Positions 48,576 to 60,166 of a stretch of 64,000 bases of DNA are shown in pieces. The translations under genes and the position numbers were made by a program. The notes beneath the pieces are model-generated. The model had not been told where the DNA came from. It did not search any database and saw nothing but the letters and a program-made list of their open reading frames with translations. Positions within the stretch are counted from its first letter, which is position 1; each line of letters begins with the position of its first letter. Source of the DNA: Angiostrongylus vasorum (lineage: Eukaryota; Nematoda; Chromadorea; Rhabditida; Metastrongylidae); the NCBI GenBank assembly GCA_018806985.1, contig JADANN010000122.1:1222501-1286500 (forward strand). Direction: 5' to 3'.

Positions 48576-48837
48576 ACTAAATATGCAATTTTCGCGCAAT
48601 GCAAGAAAGGGATTACAAAGTTACAGAAGGCGTCGAAAAAAGCTGGTCACCAGACCACTAGTGGTGTGGTAGCAGAGGTGAGTTTTTTTCAATCGCTAAC
48701 GACCCTTTACCACTGGCTGCTGTTAAAACGCACTAAAAAGCCGATCCACCTGATTTTCGACGTGGCGGCGTGCACGGCAAGCGCTTTGGTCGTTGATCAT
48801 TGACGCAGGCGTTAAGATTGTGTTCCCTCTCATCAAA

Positions 48838-48868
48838 CGACAGGTGATACACAGTATATCACCTGTCG
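48838..48868. repeat. Perfect 12 bp inverted repeat with E-box cores
   Basis: CGACAGGTGATA and TATCACCTGTCG are exact reverse complements around a 7 nt spacer (CACAGTA). Each arm holds CAGGTG/CACCTG, the E-box form bound by some bHLH and zinc-finger factors. Whether it is regulatory is unknown. Confidence 0.7.
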
Positions 48869-49309
48869 ATTGCGTACTCAATAACCTTTTTCGTTCTGCT
48901 TACGTTGTCTCCACGTCTCCGCACATTAATGAAGAATTGCGCAACCTAAAAGTTGAGCAATTCGATAACGCTCGAATAATCTTTTATTCTGCTGGTGTCA
49001 GCGCTTTCGATACGTGCTCTAAAGCAGGGAGGAATTGTAAAGCTGAAAAGATGGTCATAGACCCGGATATTTTTTGTCCTAATAACCACGCCATCGACGC
49101 TTTTCAATGCTTCTCGAGACACTCGTTTCCTCTGTTTAGCTCTAGTCGCCATTGCGGGAGCAGTCGCAGGTTCATGTAACCGGGGCTCAGTTCAATGATA
49201 TGGACAATTTTACACACAAATAAGCTTCCATAAATAGTTAAGTCTCTTATGAATATTGCCGCATTCATGTTCGACCAAAAATTAGAGTTTATAAATTTAT
49301 CGTCTAAAT

Positions 49310-49605
49310 TGGGCGACATTCACTCCGCCTCACATTTAAAGTCATAAGGACCATACCCAAAACTGCGGTGGAGTACCTGCCAGCCATGGACTTCCACTTC
49401 TGTTTCATTCTATTTCCTTTCGCTCTCGAGCACGGCTGTAAATAATTTTGGTGATATGGCAGCCCATGAAGCATCTTTGTAAACCAAGTGGGGATGTCTA
49501 TATCGTCCGGGAGCTTCTGTGACCGCCTATGTCCCAACAAGATCGAAGACCTGTTGAAATTGTAACAACGGATTGCTGGGATCGTCAACAACCATGACGT
49601 AGTCG
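49310..49605 (-). pseudogene. Unidentified coding fossil
   Basis: Minus strand frame reads NDYVMVVDDPSNPLLQFQQV then FDLVGT, stop, YRHPHLVYKDASWAAISPKL then FTAVLESERK, stop, and NETEVEVHGWQVLHRSFGYG. The amino-acid texture is protein-like over 95 codons with two stops; no family recognised. It could be two real exons with an intron or a decayed gene. Confidence 0.3.
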
Positions 49606-50410
49606 TTTGTCAGGCAAACGATTGGCCGATTATAATCCATGAGAACATACCCAAAAAACTCCACCAATGTAGCTTCCTTGTTGGGTAATTAGAGCTCATT
49701 TCTCGCTTTATCACCGTCGTAACGACAACTTGCTTTGCTTGTTTCTCCCCTGACAATATTCGGATATCCAGAAAATGATGGCTACAACTCGGAATTCAGT
49801 CGGATGTATCTTTGGTTGCAAAAAAAATATGGTTAGTAGTTGAAAACGTCTATTTAAACCAAGGCTTCAGTACGGGGCAGTGAACGCATTTAGAACGGCA
49901 ACGTAGTTGGTTATTCATGACCGTTACTCCAAGCTTTTCGCGAGCACTGTGACGATGTGAACAATACGGGTGTACGAGTGTAGGATAGAGAACGAAGAAG
50001 AAAAGGAGCATCAGGATCTACTTCTATCTCCCTGACTTCACCACTATATAGGACGACTTATTGCATGACATGAAATCAGGTGGTATTAAGGTTACTGTTA
50101 TCAAATGTATCATTGCAAGGCGAGGATCGCATAGATGTGCATTCGGAAAGATACCGAATACAAGAGAAACTCTCGTGTTCTAGGCATAACCAGAAAACAA
50201 AATGCCTAATGACAAAATGCGTTCCATGTGATGTCAAATATGCAAGAGAATAATCATCGAACTAACAAGTAGACTTCTCCAAGAATCCAAACGAAGGATA
50301 CGGAGTTCTTTATGTTCTTGAAAGGAACGAAAGCCACTGCAACTGTACAGCGCGAGAAAAGTGACGAATTGCTATTATTTTCAGCTTTAGGATGGGCAAT
50401 ACATTTGAGT

Positions 50411-50650
50411 CATGCGTGCAGCGCAGTGGTCGAAGGCGCAGTGCACTCATGGGATCAATTCCTGCGCCCCATTCTCATCAAGCTCTCCATACCTCCGGGG
50501 TCAGCAAATTGGTACCAGACTTGCTTGGGAGGATAGCAGCACTGGCTCGATGCCGGAAATGCATTCACTCACCTCTAGCGATGCTTAATGAAGTCAAATG
50601 CATGGCGCATCCTTGAGGGATTGGTCGACGGCGAGAGCTTTATTCTTTGT
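50411..50650 (+). repeat. S1 SINE copy, internally deleted
   Basis: CATGCGTGCAGCGCAGTGGTCG start, GGCGAGAGCTTTATTC end. The GATACATCGGTAGGCCACCG block is lost. Confidence 0.8.
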
Positions 50651-50994
50651 TTTTACCACATTTGTGCTCTCTTATCCGTTTTTTAAGAAAGAATGTTAAT
50701 GACTACCTTGCCAGTATTTCACAAAAGAACAAGTAGTCTCAGAGACAGCTTCGTGCTCTTCTGTAATAAATGAGTCGCAAATGGGTTAGAAACGATTCCG
50801 CACTTCTTCCCGTTCACTTTCCGATTATTAGATGGCATACTTTGCAGAGGTAGAGAAGAGAATTCGCAGATAGCAAAGTACCCACGAACACGCGCATGGA
50901 TATAATCAAGTGCAATTGAATGATATAAGTCAATCCGGCAGACCAAAGAACATAGCCCTTGAGTACACGTTGGTCTCATGGTTAAGGCATGGTC

Positions 50995-51440
50995 TATTTT
51001 TGGTCCAGTTTTTAACACACTATTTTGTCTCTAATAATACCTATAATGCTGAGATATTTGCAAAACTCCTGACCGCAGGTGTCTGCGGTGGGGAACGAAC
51101 GCGCTATTGTCCTTTCCGGGGGGCTATTGCGTTCAGCACCACACCATGCGAGTCTTTCGTTTCGCCTTTCTCTCAGCCGTGTTATTGACGTATAGTTGTT
51201 ATCAGCAATCACCCGTCAACGCGTTCGATCTGGGGAGCACAAATCAGCATTGAACCCAATTAAGCTGAAGCTATGGTGTTACAAATTACGATGTCGTCAC
51301 TTTTTATTTACTGCCCATTTTTTTTAATGGCAGGGGTATTATGTCACCCCCGGAAAGGGTAATAGCGTGTTCGGTCCCCACCGCAGACACTAGCGGTCAG
51401 CAGTTTTGCAAATATCTCATCATCATTATGGCACTCTTTG
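50995..51440. repeat. S3 element(s), near-complete plus deleted copy
   Basis: First half: TAATGCTGAGATATTTGCAAAACTCC, GGGGAACGAACGCGC, ATTGAACCCAATTAAGCTGAAGC. Then a new arm start (TTTTTATTTACTGCCCATTTTTTTTAATGGCAGGG) joins directly to the reversed core GTGTTCGGTCCCCACCGCAG and TTGCAAATATCTCATCATC. Confidence 0.7.
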
Positions 51441-52207
51441 TACTATCCGAATATGAATTTGACTTCAGGAACATAAGAACAGACATCGAAGGACGCCACT
51501 GATCATCTCTATTCAAGCAATTTGCAAACTGTGCTGGTGAACATGCATGCATAACGTGCTGAGACAAAAGTGGTCAAATATCTGGAAGCGCTTATTTTTT
51601 TATCTCTAAACGGCCGAACACTCGACTCGACCGATGACCAATGCTCGAATCCTCGAACCTCGATTAGTCCAAGTAAAACCGTGATGATAACATGGTTAGA
51701 CAAAAGCGATAGCCAGTGATGGATGAAGCGTTGACGAACAGGTGATGGCTAATGGAGAATGTGACCAGGTAGTCTGTCGGAAAAAAATGAAATTGTATTC
51801 ACAAATTCCGAGAGGCTCATGCTGTTCTATTTGAGAGGGAGAATCTCTAAAACCGTTCAGTTACTTTCATCGTTCTACATGTTTTCCAATTTCCAGCTTT
51901 TTTGAAATCCTAAAACATTGGCGGACAAGTCTGCATCTGCCATTGAACTACGTTATTCTTAATAGCTCAGGAAACTGGAAAATAATTAAGTTACGGAAAG
52001 TTCTTAGAGTTGTTTACTTTTCTTTTATTGAAGAATTAGCGATGAACATGGATTACTAGTTTTCAAAAAGACAGTGCATTAAGCCTATTCAGTGGCTCCA
52101 GAACCTGATTCTGGAGGGTACGCAGAAAACCATTTTGCGAAAGATTAATACGATGTTACTAAATTATTATAAATATGCCGAATTTCTGACGACAACTCCG
52201 TTCTTCG
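51441..52207. other. Anonymous stretch
   Basis: Nothing recognised. Confidence 0.35.
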
Positions 52208-52570
52208 GTTGATGCAACGTAGCCCTATCAATTACGCGAACAGCCTAACCCATACCGGCTGTGGCTCGACCCTGCCGTGTACCCACCAAGCCTCTCTTCC
52301 CTTCGGAATTGGGGAATTGCTAGAGCAGTGTTCTGGAGCAAGCTCACTCGATTTAATCTATATAGAGGTGTCCTGGTATGGCTATCTCAAAGAACCATGG
52401 AAAGTCGACTTGATCAGCATTCTATGACAGTCATAAAGAAGACGAAATCCTCAACCAGCAGGCGAACCAACATGAGAAATGTTCCAAGAACCTCGTGGAT
52501 GGTGGGTTTGAGGAAATGAACCGAATGCAAGAAGTGCTAGGACCCGCACAGTGTGATGTCGTGCCATGTT
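52208..52570 (+). repeat. S7 tRNA-like SINE copy, box region decayed
   Basis: Shares CGACTTGATCAGCATTCTATG, AAAGAAGACGAAATCCTCAA and GAAGTGCTAGGACCCGCACAGTGTGATG with the 17.8 kb copy; box A is not preserved. Confidence 0.65.
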
Positions 52571-52734
52571 AGCATAAAAAAACAAAGACAGTGCCATCTT
52601 TATAATGGCATCGATTTCGATCGGGCACTCTCCACTTACTCGGGGTTTCCGGCGAAAGTGTTTTTCCGAGTCACCTTGGATCAAGCTGCCTACCAAACAG
52701 ATGACGTAGAGCTACCTAAAGCCACCTTTTTATA

Positions 52735-53600
52735 GAGAGCGCGACTAAGCAATGTTAGTTACCAGCCCAAGACTATTCATCTCATCGGTGACAGACAACG
52801 CACTGCCGTGGCGGAATTGTTAGGTGACATGTAGGGAAAGGAGAATAATAGTTCTAAAGCTGATTTATGTTTAATCTGCTCGTGTAACTATTTTGAAGTT
52901 CTATTTGCCATGTAAATATGCTGCATAGCGATCTTGACTGAAAAAAAGTGTACAGTCTTGCAATACGTTAGTGGAGTTTTCTTGTTTCTTTGGGCGCGTG
53001 CGGCGCAGTGGTCGGAGGCGCCCTGCAAGACACACGTGGAATCGATCCCTGCGTGCATGGCCCACCAAGGCTTCCACCCCCTCGGAGGTGGGCAAATCGG
53101 TACCTCACTCGTCTGGGAGGATAGCAGCACTGGCTCGATACATCGGTAGGCCACCGCGGGTCATTGTAAAGGCCAAACATGCATCCAGTAACCTCCAAAG
53201 GATCGTTAATGAAGTTGAATGCATGGCGCACTCCTCATGGATAGATCAACGCCAAGAGCTTTATCCTTTACTTTATTTTATCCTATTTCTTTGTTGTTAG
53301 TTTTTGCATGTTTTCCACATATTGAACAGGTTCTCCTAGCGTTGCCTGTTAAACTGCAAGTCATTCTCACCACTTGCGTCACATGCAATCCAGTTAGTCA
53401 TCGAACGACTCGTGCTGTGGAAATCTCCCTGTGATAACTCGAGAATTTTTGTTACCCTACGTTTGACGAAAACGCTATTTGTGGCTTGTGGTGGAAATTA
53501 GTATTCGTAACTGGTTGACTCGACCACCATCCCAAATTCTTTCCAATCAGTTGATTGCAACTTTTTGACGCAGTTGACATGCATAACAGAAACAGCGTTC
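52735..53600 (+). repeat. Dispersed repeat split by an S1 SINE
   Basis: Second copy of the repeat at 42695-43130. Left part: TTAGTTACCAGCCCAAGACTAT and GGTGACAGACAACGC. Right part: GCAATCCAGTTAGTCATCGAA and GATTGCAACTTTTTGACGCAGTTGACATGCAT. The S1 element at 52994-53275 lies between. Confidence 0.65.
52994..53275 (+). repeat. S1 SINE copy, full length
   Basis: GCGCGTGCGGCGCAGTGGTCGG start, CGCCAAGAGCTTTATCCTTTA end. Little decay. Confidence 0.9.
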
Positions 53601-53619
53601 ATACCTACACATTAGTACA

Positions 53620-53920
53620 CATGTACACAAATATGACTGCATGTGTGTAGATGGAATACGTTGACCAGAAATGAAAACGATTTCATCGACCTGATTCCAT
53701 CTGTATCGCAGGAAACGCACGTCGTCGCTTTTGGCCTTAGTTTAACCCCTGTACTGGAACCCTGGAATACACTCCGTGTCACCTCGCGACTTATCGGATG
53801 GTGATTTCCTAGTGAGATCGCTTTGTGGATACGAGTTTGCGAGGTAACCGTGAGCTTCCCTAAGTGTCGGAAAGCGGTTACACGCCAATCAATTACGTAT
53901 GCTAGCGAACTCAGCACCAG
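53620..53920 (-). repeat. Dispersed repeat pair member (minus)
   Basis: Reverse-complement match to 46180-46400. The 101-codon minus frame here is not otherwise supported. Confidence 0.5.
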
Positions 53921-54585
53921 CCTTGAGAATACCGTTCGAAAACTGGAATAGAAAAACAGGAGAGTGAAAGTCCAATGACGAAAGCCACGTCACCTTCACT
54001 TTGCAATAACATCGTTTAGCCACACTAACATTGCTGAAACGGAACAAATGCTAGCCGATTTCGACAGCAGTTGTGCATAAATCGGCTTCCGAGTGAATTC
54101 GAGACAAGTAGGTTTGCGGAAATCCTATCCATTTCTTATACTCACATTCTATGTAACAAATGTCTCTCAGTGCTGCAGTATCTTGCTCAAGAAGTTCAAT
54201 GAACGACTTAGCTCTAGAACAGAGAAAGAATGAGCGACTTATTCAGGAAGGGTGCAACAGCACCGAATATCCAGTGAGGAAGATAAGAAATATCTCTTTC
54301 CGAGCACACCTCTTCAAGGCTTTCTCATGCCTCAACCGGTGTTCTAAACCTAAGCATTGTGTAAGTAAAATGAAAAGCGGACAGCGCCATCTTACGGGCT
54401 ATTGAAAAGGAACTGCTTGAGTTCCTTCACACAAGTAGTAGAAAGAGGCGGAAATCCTGACCTCCGTTGAAGACCTAGAACGCTGCAGTGTACGCCAGCA
54501 TGTCGAAAACCAGATAGGGAAGGACAGGTGATGACAAATCATACTTTACGAAAACCACTGAGCGTTACCGACTGGGTTCCAAATA

Positions 54586-54837
54586 ATGTTAAACAAGCAA
54601 AACTCCGATGTGATAGTTAGCTCATGTAAATCCTATACGAGGAAGTTGGCTTTTCTTCTTATCCTTCTTGAGGGGCTAATCACAGCAAATCTAGCATGCG
54701 ACGAAGGCCTGTGGAGATGCGACTGTTTGAGCCATTGGACGACCTACGGTAAGTATGTGATACAGATGATTATTTTTCAGCTCTTACTAGAATTGTTTTC
54801 AGAAAATCCTGCTAGATGTCTCAGATATATCCATTAA
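54586..54837 (+). CDS. Possible small secreted cysteine-containing peptide
   Basis: ATG at 54586 starts a hydrophilic 20-residue stretch followed by a hydrophobic segment LAFLLILLEGLITANLA, like a signal peptide with a long n-region. A mature part CDEGLWRCDCLSHWTTY follows. A strong donor (GTAAGT, 54749) and a TTTTCAG acceptor (ending 54802) define a 54 nt intron; splicing gives ENPARCLRYIH and the stop at 54835-54837. The predicted product is about 65 aa with four Cys in a mature peptide of about 30. The intron is a multiple of three with no stop, so an unspliced form would also be open. No homology recognised. Confidence 0.35.
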   Translation: MLNKQNSDVIVSSCKSYTRKLAFLLILLEGLITANLACDEGLWRCDCLSHWTTYGKYVIQMIIFQLLLELFSENPARCLRYIH

Positions 54838-55019
54838 GAATGGCTTACACAATCACATTGGGTGGTCTACCAAATCCATGAGTTTACTCCGCCAGGTAAA
54901 TTTAGTAGCAATTTGTGAACTCAGGAGAGCTGAAAGGTTTTTGTCCAAAAAACGCGTGTGCACTACAGAGCACTCCTAACCATCGCACTACCCTCACTTT
55001 GATAAGCTATAAGAATAAC

Positions 55020-55280
55020 GTATGAAGGATAAAACTTTCAGGTTTGATTAATCTCGGAGTGACGCACCGTAGAATCGACTTCTCCAAGCATCATAGAGAT
55101 TAACTCATTCACGTATGGCCTGTATAATGATTTTCAGTACCCTACTGATCTATTCTATAAAGTCAGTGTTTCTATCCTACACAACAACTCTAACACTAAT
55201 CTGGCCACCGCGGAAGGATGGAGGTTTAGTGGCTTCGGAGCATGGGGTCGAACCAGCGACCCATGTGTATTGCAGAAATT
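55020..55280 (-). repeat. S1 SINE copy (minus), decayed
   Basis: AAGGATAAAACTTTCAGG...GATTAATCTCGG, GACTTCTCCAAGCATC, GGTCGAACCAGCGACCCATGTGTATTGCAG. Alignable but degraded, and missing the box-A end. Confidence 0.6.
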
Positions 55281-55361
55281 TCCTTTCCCGTTGGGAACTT
55301 CCAGTTGTTTATAACAATCGTGTATAAAGCACATATCGCATAACAATCGTATAAACACAAG

Positions 55362-55650
55362 AGCGCGACTAGGGGCAGAGGTCGTAGGCGCCCTGTAAAA
55401 CACATGGGATCAATCCCCGCGCTCAAAGCTCACCAAGTTTTTCATCCCTGCGGGATCGGCAAACTAGTACCAGACTTGTCTGAGAGGACAGCAGCACCGG
55501 CTCAGTACATCGGTAAGCCACTCCAAGTGACTTTGAAGGCCATATACACATTCGATCACTTCCAGTGATACGTAAAGAAGTCGAATGAATAACCCATCCT
55601 TCAGGAATTGATCAATGCCGACAGGTTTATCCCTTACCATTTATTATTAT
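55362..55650 (+). repeat. S1 SINE copy, diverged
   Basis: GCGCGACTAGGGGCAGAGGTCG (altered box A), GGGATCAATCCCCGC (box B), CGGGATCGGCAAACTAGTACC, and GCCGACAGGTTTATCCC at the end. Confidence 0.75.
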
Positions 55651-57100
55651 TACTACCCTCTCAGTGCCGCGACTAATAAAGCTGACCGTTCACTCAGCTG
55701 ACGCGCAGGTTTCCTTAACAGCGGGGCAGAAAGAATTGCTAACTCGTAGAAAGGTGGGTACGATGTCCGTCTTTTTAGCCCTGTTCTTTATATACTCGTT
55801 GCTCTGGTAGGCCTCCTAAGGCAACAATCTTCTCCTATTCAGTCCTGGAGCCATCTCGTTCAGTGGTCGACCACAAAAATAACTGCAGCACCCGGACGAC
55901 AACGACGAATGAGACGAAAGGACTCCTACTTTCCATGAAAATTTTTCTATAATACTCAATTGAAAGTCAGTCATTCCATGAGCTCTGTAGGAATAGGTAA
56001 GCTTGATGTCATACGTGTGAAATCATAAGCAAAGCAAGAGCCATTTAATTGCTCGCCATCGACTTTCACTCCAATATTGTTCCTTTTCACCTTTCTCACA
56101 ACGATTTTTATAATTTGGCCGGATGGAATCACTTCAAGTAATCACTTTATACAAGTAATAATGTCGTTGTATAATGATGAAATTCTGACTGTGAGGCTAT
56201 TCTAGAGTTCCTCAACACTACCCGCCTTCGTCCCCGCCTTGTTCGGACCAACCCCTCAGTTCCACTGAAGTCCGCATATCGATACCAAACCTGCCTAAGA
56301 CGAATTATGTACGATCCACAAAGGCAGGCGATTGCTCCATGAAGACGTGAACACGCTCCATGGCAACTATCTCAGCATGGGATCCAGCTCTCAATCGAAC
56401 CACTTCCCATGGTACATACAAGGCCGCCCCCCTGGTTGGTGCCTACGTCGGTTTGATGCACGTGTAGAGCAGTCACGTGGTCTAATGAGGGCTAGTGATC
56501 GCTCTACGTGCTAATTCGTCTCCCCAATATTGTAACACACTTGATAGTATTCAACACTTCTCTCGAATGTTCGTATTCACATAGAAGTGTGCAATTTGAA
56601 GAAAACTTTCTATTTAACTCTGATCGTTTCCAGTGAATCGAGATTCGTCTAGGGGTAACTGAATTTTTGTTTTCACTCCGCGCTTGACTCTTACAGACAT
56701 GCCACATACTAGTGGCCTGACGGGTTGATAATCTCTCACTGTAACGACCAACACCGACCGACACGAAACCCTCGAAAAGGGTTAAAAACAATGAAACCCA
56801 TGAACTACTAGGAAACAGGATAGAACGAGGCGTCACTAGGATCTATACGAGGAGGGATTAGTGGGCTTTTCTTCTCTTCTCTTTTCGTCCCAAGCGGTAA
56901 CGCACGTAGAAAGAACAGGTCAAGGAACCAAAGGATGCGTCTCAAATGAAGCCGAAGTTGACCAGTGATTCCATGGCCGTAGCACTTGATGGCCGAGCCA
57001 GTTTCAGTTGGTCACGACGAGCCCGCTCTACCCTGTCAGTGGGTGTCATCGCACACACAGCGGGCCAAGAACAACCAGCCAATGCTGAACTGCTTGTCCC
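55651..57100. other. Anonymous stretch upstream of DRAP1
   Basis: No gene recognised; a 110-codon minus frame (56504-56836) lacks support. The part near 56230-56520 has GGGATCCAGC...CAATCGAACC, which recalls a reversed tRNA-like SINE, but too weakly to call. Confidence 0.35.
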
Positions 57101-57606
57101 TCTGAACGACTTAAGTAACCAAGTGTCATTCTCCTTCTAGATGGAAATCGGTGCTGGCCCTGCAGCACGCCCACCGCCCCACCGCCGTTGCCACCTCGAC
57201 CAGTCCTACCGCCCAGCGCTGACCTGGCAGCATCGGGCCGACCGAATCGATAGCACTTATATAGCTGAGTCCAGACGGCTACCGTAATCGTCTAACCTGC
57301 GCATCAGCCGATTTCAAAGTATATATACGCACCACTCGGGATACGCCGAATTCACCGGCGGACGGACGGCGCCGCCGACGGACTGCTCGCTGTTTTACGC
57401 CCATCGTCACTGCTTTTCTCCAGCTCTCTCCAGAAATCCGTGGACGATATCGCTTCGGGTCTGGTGTGGATCTCGGCCGGGCGCGACAAGAGTCGACTGC
57501 CCCGGAATTCGTTAATATGATTTAGAAGCTGTCATAGACCGCTGCTGAACCCTGTATTATCGACTTTAGACGCTGTACTTTAACAAAACGTTCTCGATCT
57601 TTAACA
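57101..57606 (+). promoter_or_regulatory. GC-rich 5' region of DRAP1 with possible trans-splice site
   Basis: 57130-57540 is conspicuously C/G-rich with many CpG, unlike the AT-rich surroundings, and ends just before the DRAP1 start. A TTATCGACTTTAG acceptor-like site ends at 57569, 37 nt upstream of the ATG, a suitable place for spliced-leader addition. No TATA box is claimed. Confidence 0.45.
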
Positions 57607-60133
57607 ATGAGTGATCTCAATCCCAGTAACCACGAAGACAATCCTGGGCCATCCAGTTCTGTCGCTTGTTTGTCATCCGTTGCCATTCCGTCGTCGACCG
57701 CCGGGCCCATGCGACGTCGCCGATTCAGTGCTGCAAAGATTCAACCGGTAAGCTACATTGAATGATGTTGGAGTGTTTCTTATGCTTCCATCGAGGAGAA
57801 TTAGAGTAACTGGAACTCGTGAAGGAGTTCATGTGAAGATTTAGACGTGGAATAGTTTGTTTTGAAACATGTTAAAGTTTCTGTTGAGTCCTTGAAAGTG
57901 TTTGTGCGTGGAGAATTCTATGAACAAAGCCAAGTTTGCTTTAGTAAGATCGACAGAACCCCGTTGCTTTCGCGGAAAAATCGTGGGAAGTTTTCTATCT
58001 CATATACACATCCGTTCCTTTGTTTATAAGTTACATGTTGTTTCGTATATATATTTTTGGTGCATGTAGCATAGTGGTCGGAGGCGCCCTGCAATACACA
58101 CGGGCTCGATCCCTGCACTCCAGACTCACCAAGCCTTCCATCCTTCAGGGATGGGCAAATTGGTACCAGACTTGTTTGGGAGAATAGCAGCGTTGGCTCC
58201 ACACATCGGTAGGCCTCAATCACTGAGGGATGCGCCGTGCATTCGACTGCTTCATACTGCGAATCATTGTAAAAGCCGGATATGCATCCATTCACCTCCA
58301 ACGATGTATAATGAAGTCGAATGCATGGAGCATCCCACAGCATTGATCAACCCCGAGAGCTCTATTCTTTTCATTGTATATTTTTAACCACTATGGATTA
58401 ACAGAATTGCGAGTTAGAAATGGATTGAGTTTCACAGCAGTTGCGCTATTGTTTCTTATCCCAGGTTTTCGAGTTTTCTCCAGTTTCTTCTCTTGCAACT
58501 TTCTTCTCAGTTTTTCTTTATAACTTTACCAAGTCATTTTTTCTCTTTCGAGGCGAAAAATCTTACTCCTACCTTTTCTGTCTGACCTCTATTTGGGTTT
58601 TTTGATGAATGTGTGCAAATTTCTTATAGAATGAGGTAGAAAAGCTGCGCGGTTGCAGTGAAGGCATGAAGGCGTCGCTGCCGCGATCCTTAAGAACTTA
58701 AGAACAAACGTTCGATAATTTATGTCTCTTTTTTTTGATTCGATCCACTTCATAATTTCAGTCTCGTTTTGGTTTTGCTGCCCGGTTCGTTTTTACAGAG
58801 TCACAAGGGATCTGGAATTGAATTATCTGAACTAATTGGTTGAACTAACTCCTACCTCGCAATGTTAACTCTTTATTTACTACTTACTACATTTTTTCAT
58901 GACAGGATATAATGTGAAATGCAACCACAATGATGCTGAGATATAAGCAAAACTCGAGACCTTAGATGGGATCCGAACCGACGATTTCAGTTGCCGCGAG
59001 CTCATGTACTATCCGCCATACCAAAACGAGCCCTTGCTTTGCTTTTCATCCATGTTTTCACTCTATTGGTGATATCAGCAATCAGCTGTGAATGGAAATG
59101 GTCTGGAGAACGCAAATCGGCATTGAACCCACTTAAGTTTGCTGATATCTCAGCATCTTCGTGGTTATGCTTCGCATGATACGCGGCCATGAAGAATTGT
59201 ACTAAGCATGAAATAAAAAGCTAACATTGTGATTTCGACGACAGCCTCAGCTTAACTAAGTTCCATTCCGGTTTGTGCTCACCAGATCAACCCGTTGACA
59301 GGTGACTGCTGATGGCACTGTTAGATAGAAAACTAGCTGAGAGAAAGGCGAAACGAATAACCCGCATGATGTGGTGCTGAACGCGTTAGTCCACGTAAAA
59401 GGTGATAGCGAGTTCGATCTCCCGTCAGGCGCCTGCGGTCTGGAGTTCTGCAAATATCTCAGCACCATTGTGGTTGTAGTTCGTATCTATTTGAATCTTC
59501 TGTTGAACTTTTCAAGACGATATTTCCGCTTTCATCAGGTGCTTTACATTCTCCAGCTGATCCCCCGATACATGCTTATGATGGTTTTATGTAGTTTTTT
59601 CAAGACGCGAATCAAGAAAGTGATGCAGTCCGATGAGGAAATCGGTCGCATGGTGGCCTCTGTACCAGTTGCTATTGGAAGAGCAATGGAACACTTTGCT
59701 GAGAAATTTCTTCAGGTTTTTAAACTTCAAACTTAACATCATTTCGCCCTTTAAGCTGTTTACTTTACACTGCTCTTGTTTAGGCTGCTGCTCATGAAAC
59801 CCAGTTAAGCAGTTCTCGAACGCTTACACCTGTTCATATGTTGGTTTTCTTTCTTGCTTGACTAACATTTTTCTCAAATAACTAATGTGTATTTATTTGA
59901 AAATTAAATTATAATGAGCTTCCCACACTTATGTGGAATGGTCATTTTCTCAGTAGATATTCTAAGACAAGAAATTTTCAATGTCAATTATTTCGGTTTT
60001 TGCAAATGTGTCCAAATGGTCGGTCATGACTTATGGCTTAATTAGTTGCTGATGTAACGGCTGTATTATCTAAGATCATTTCATATCTAGTAGCTATTTT
60101 ATAACTATAACTAGTAAAATAGCTAATAACATA

Positions 60134-60166
<33 letters not shown>

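Noticed and set aside
56504..56836. 110-codon minus-strand frame upstream of DRAP1
   Set aside because: No motif or splice context; the codon pattern is unremarkable.
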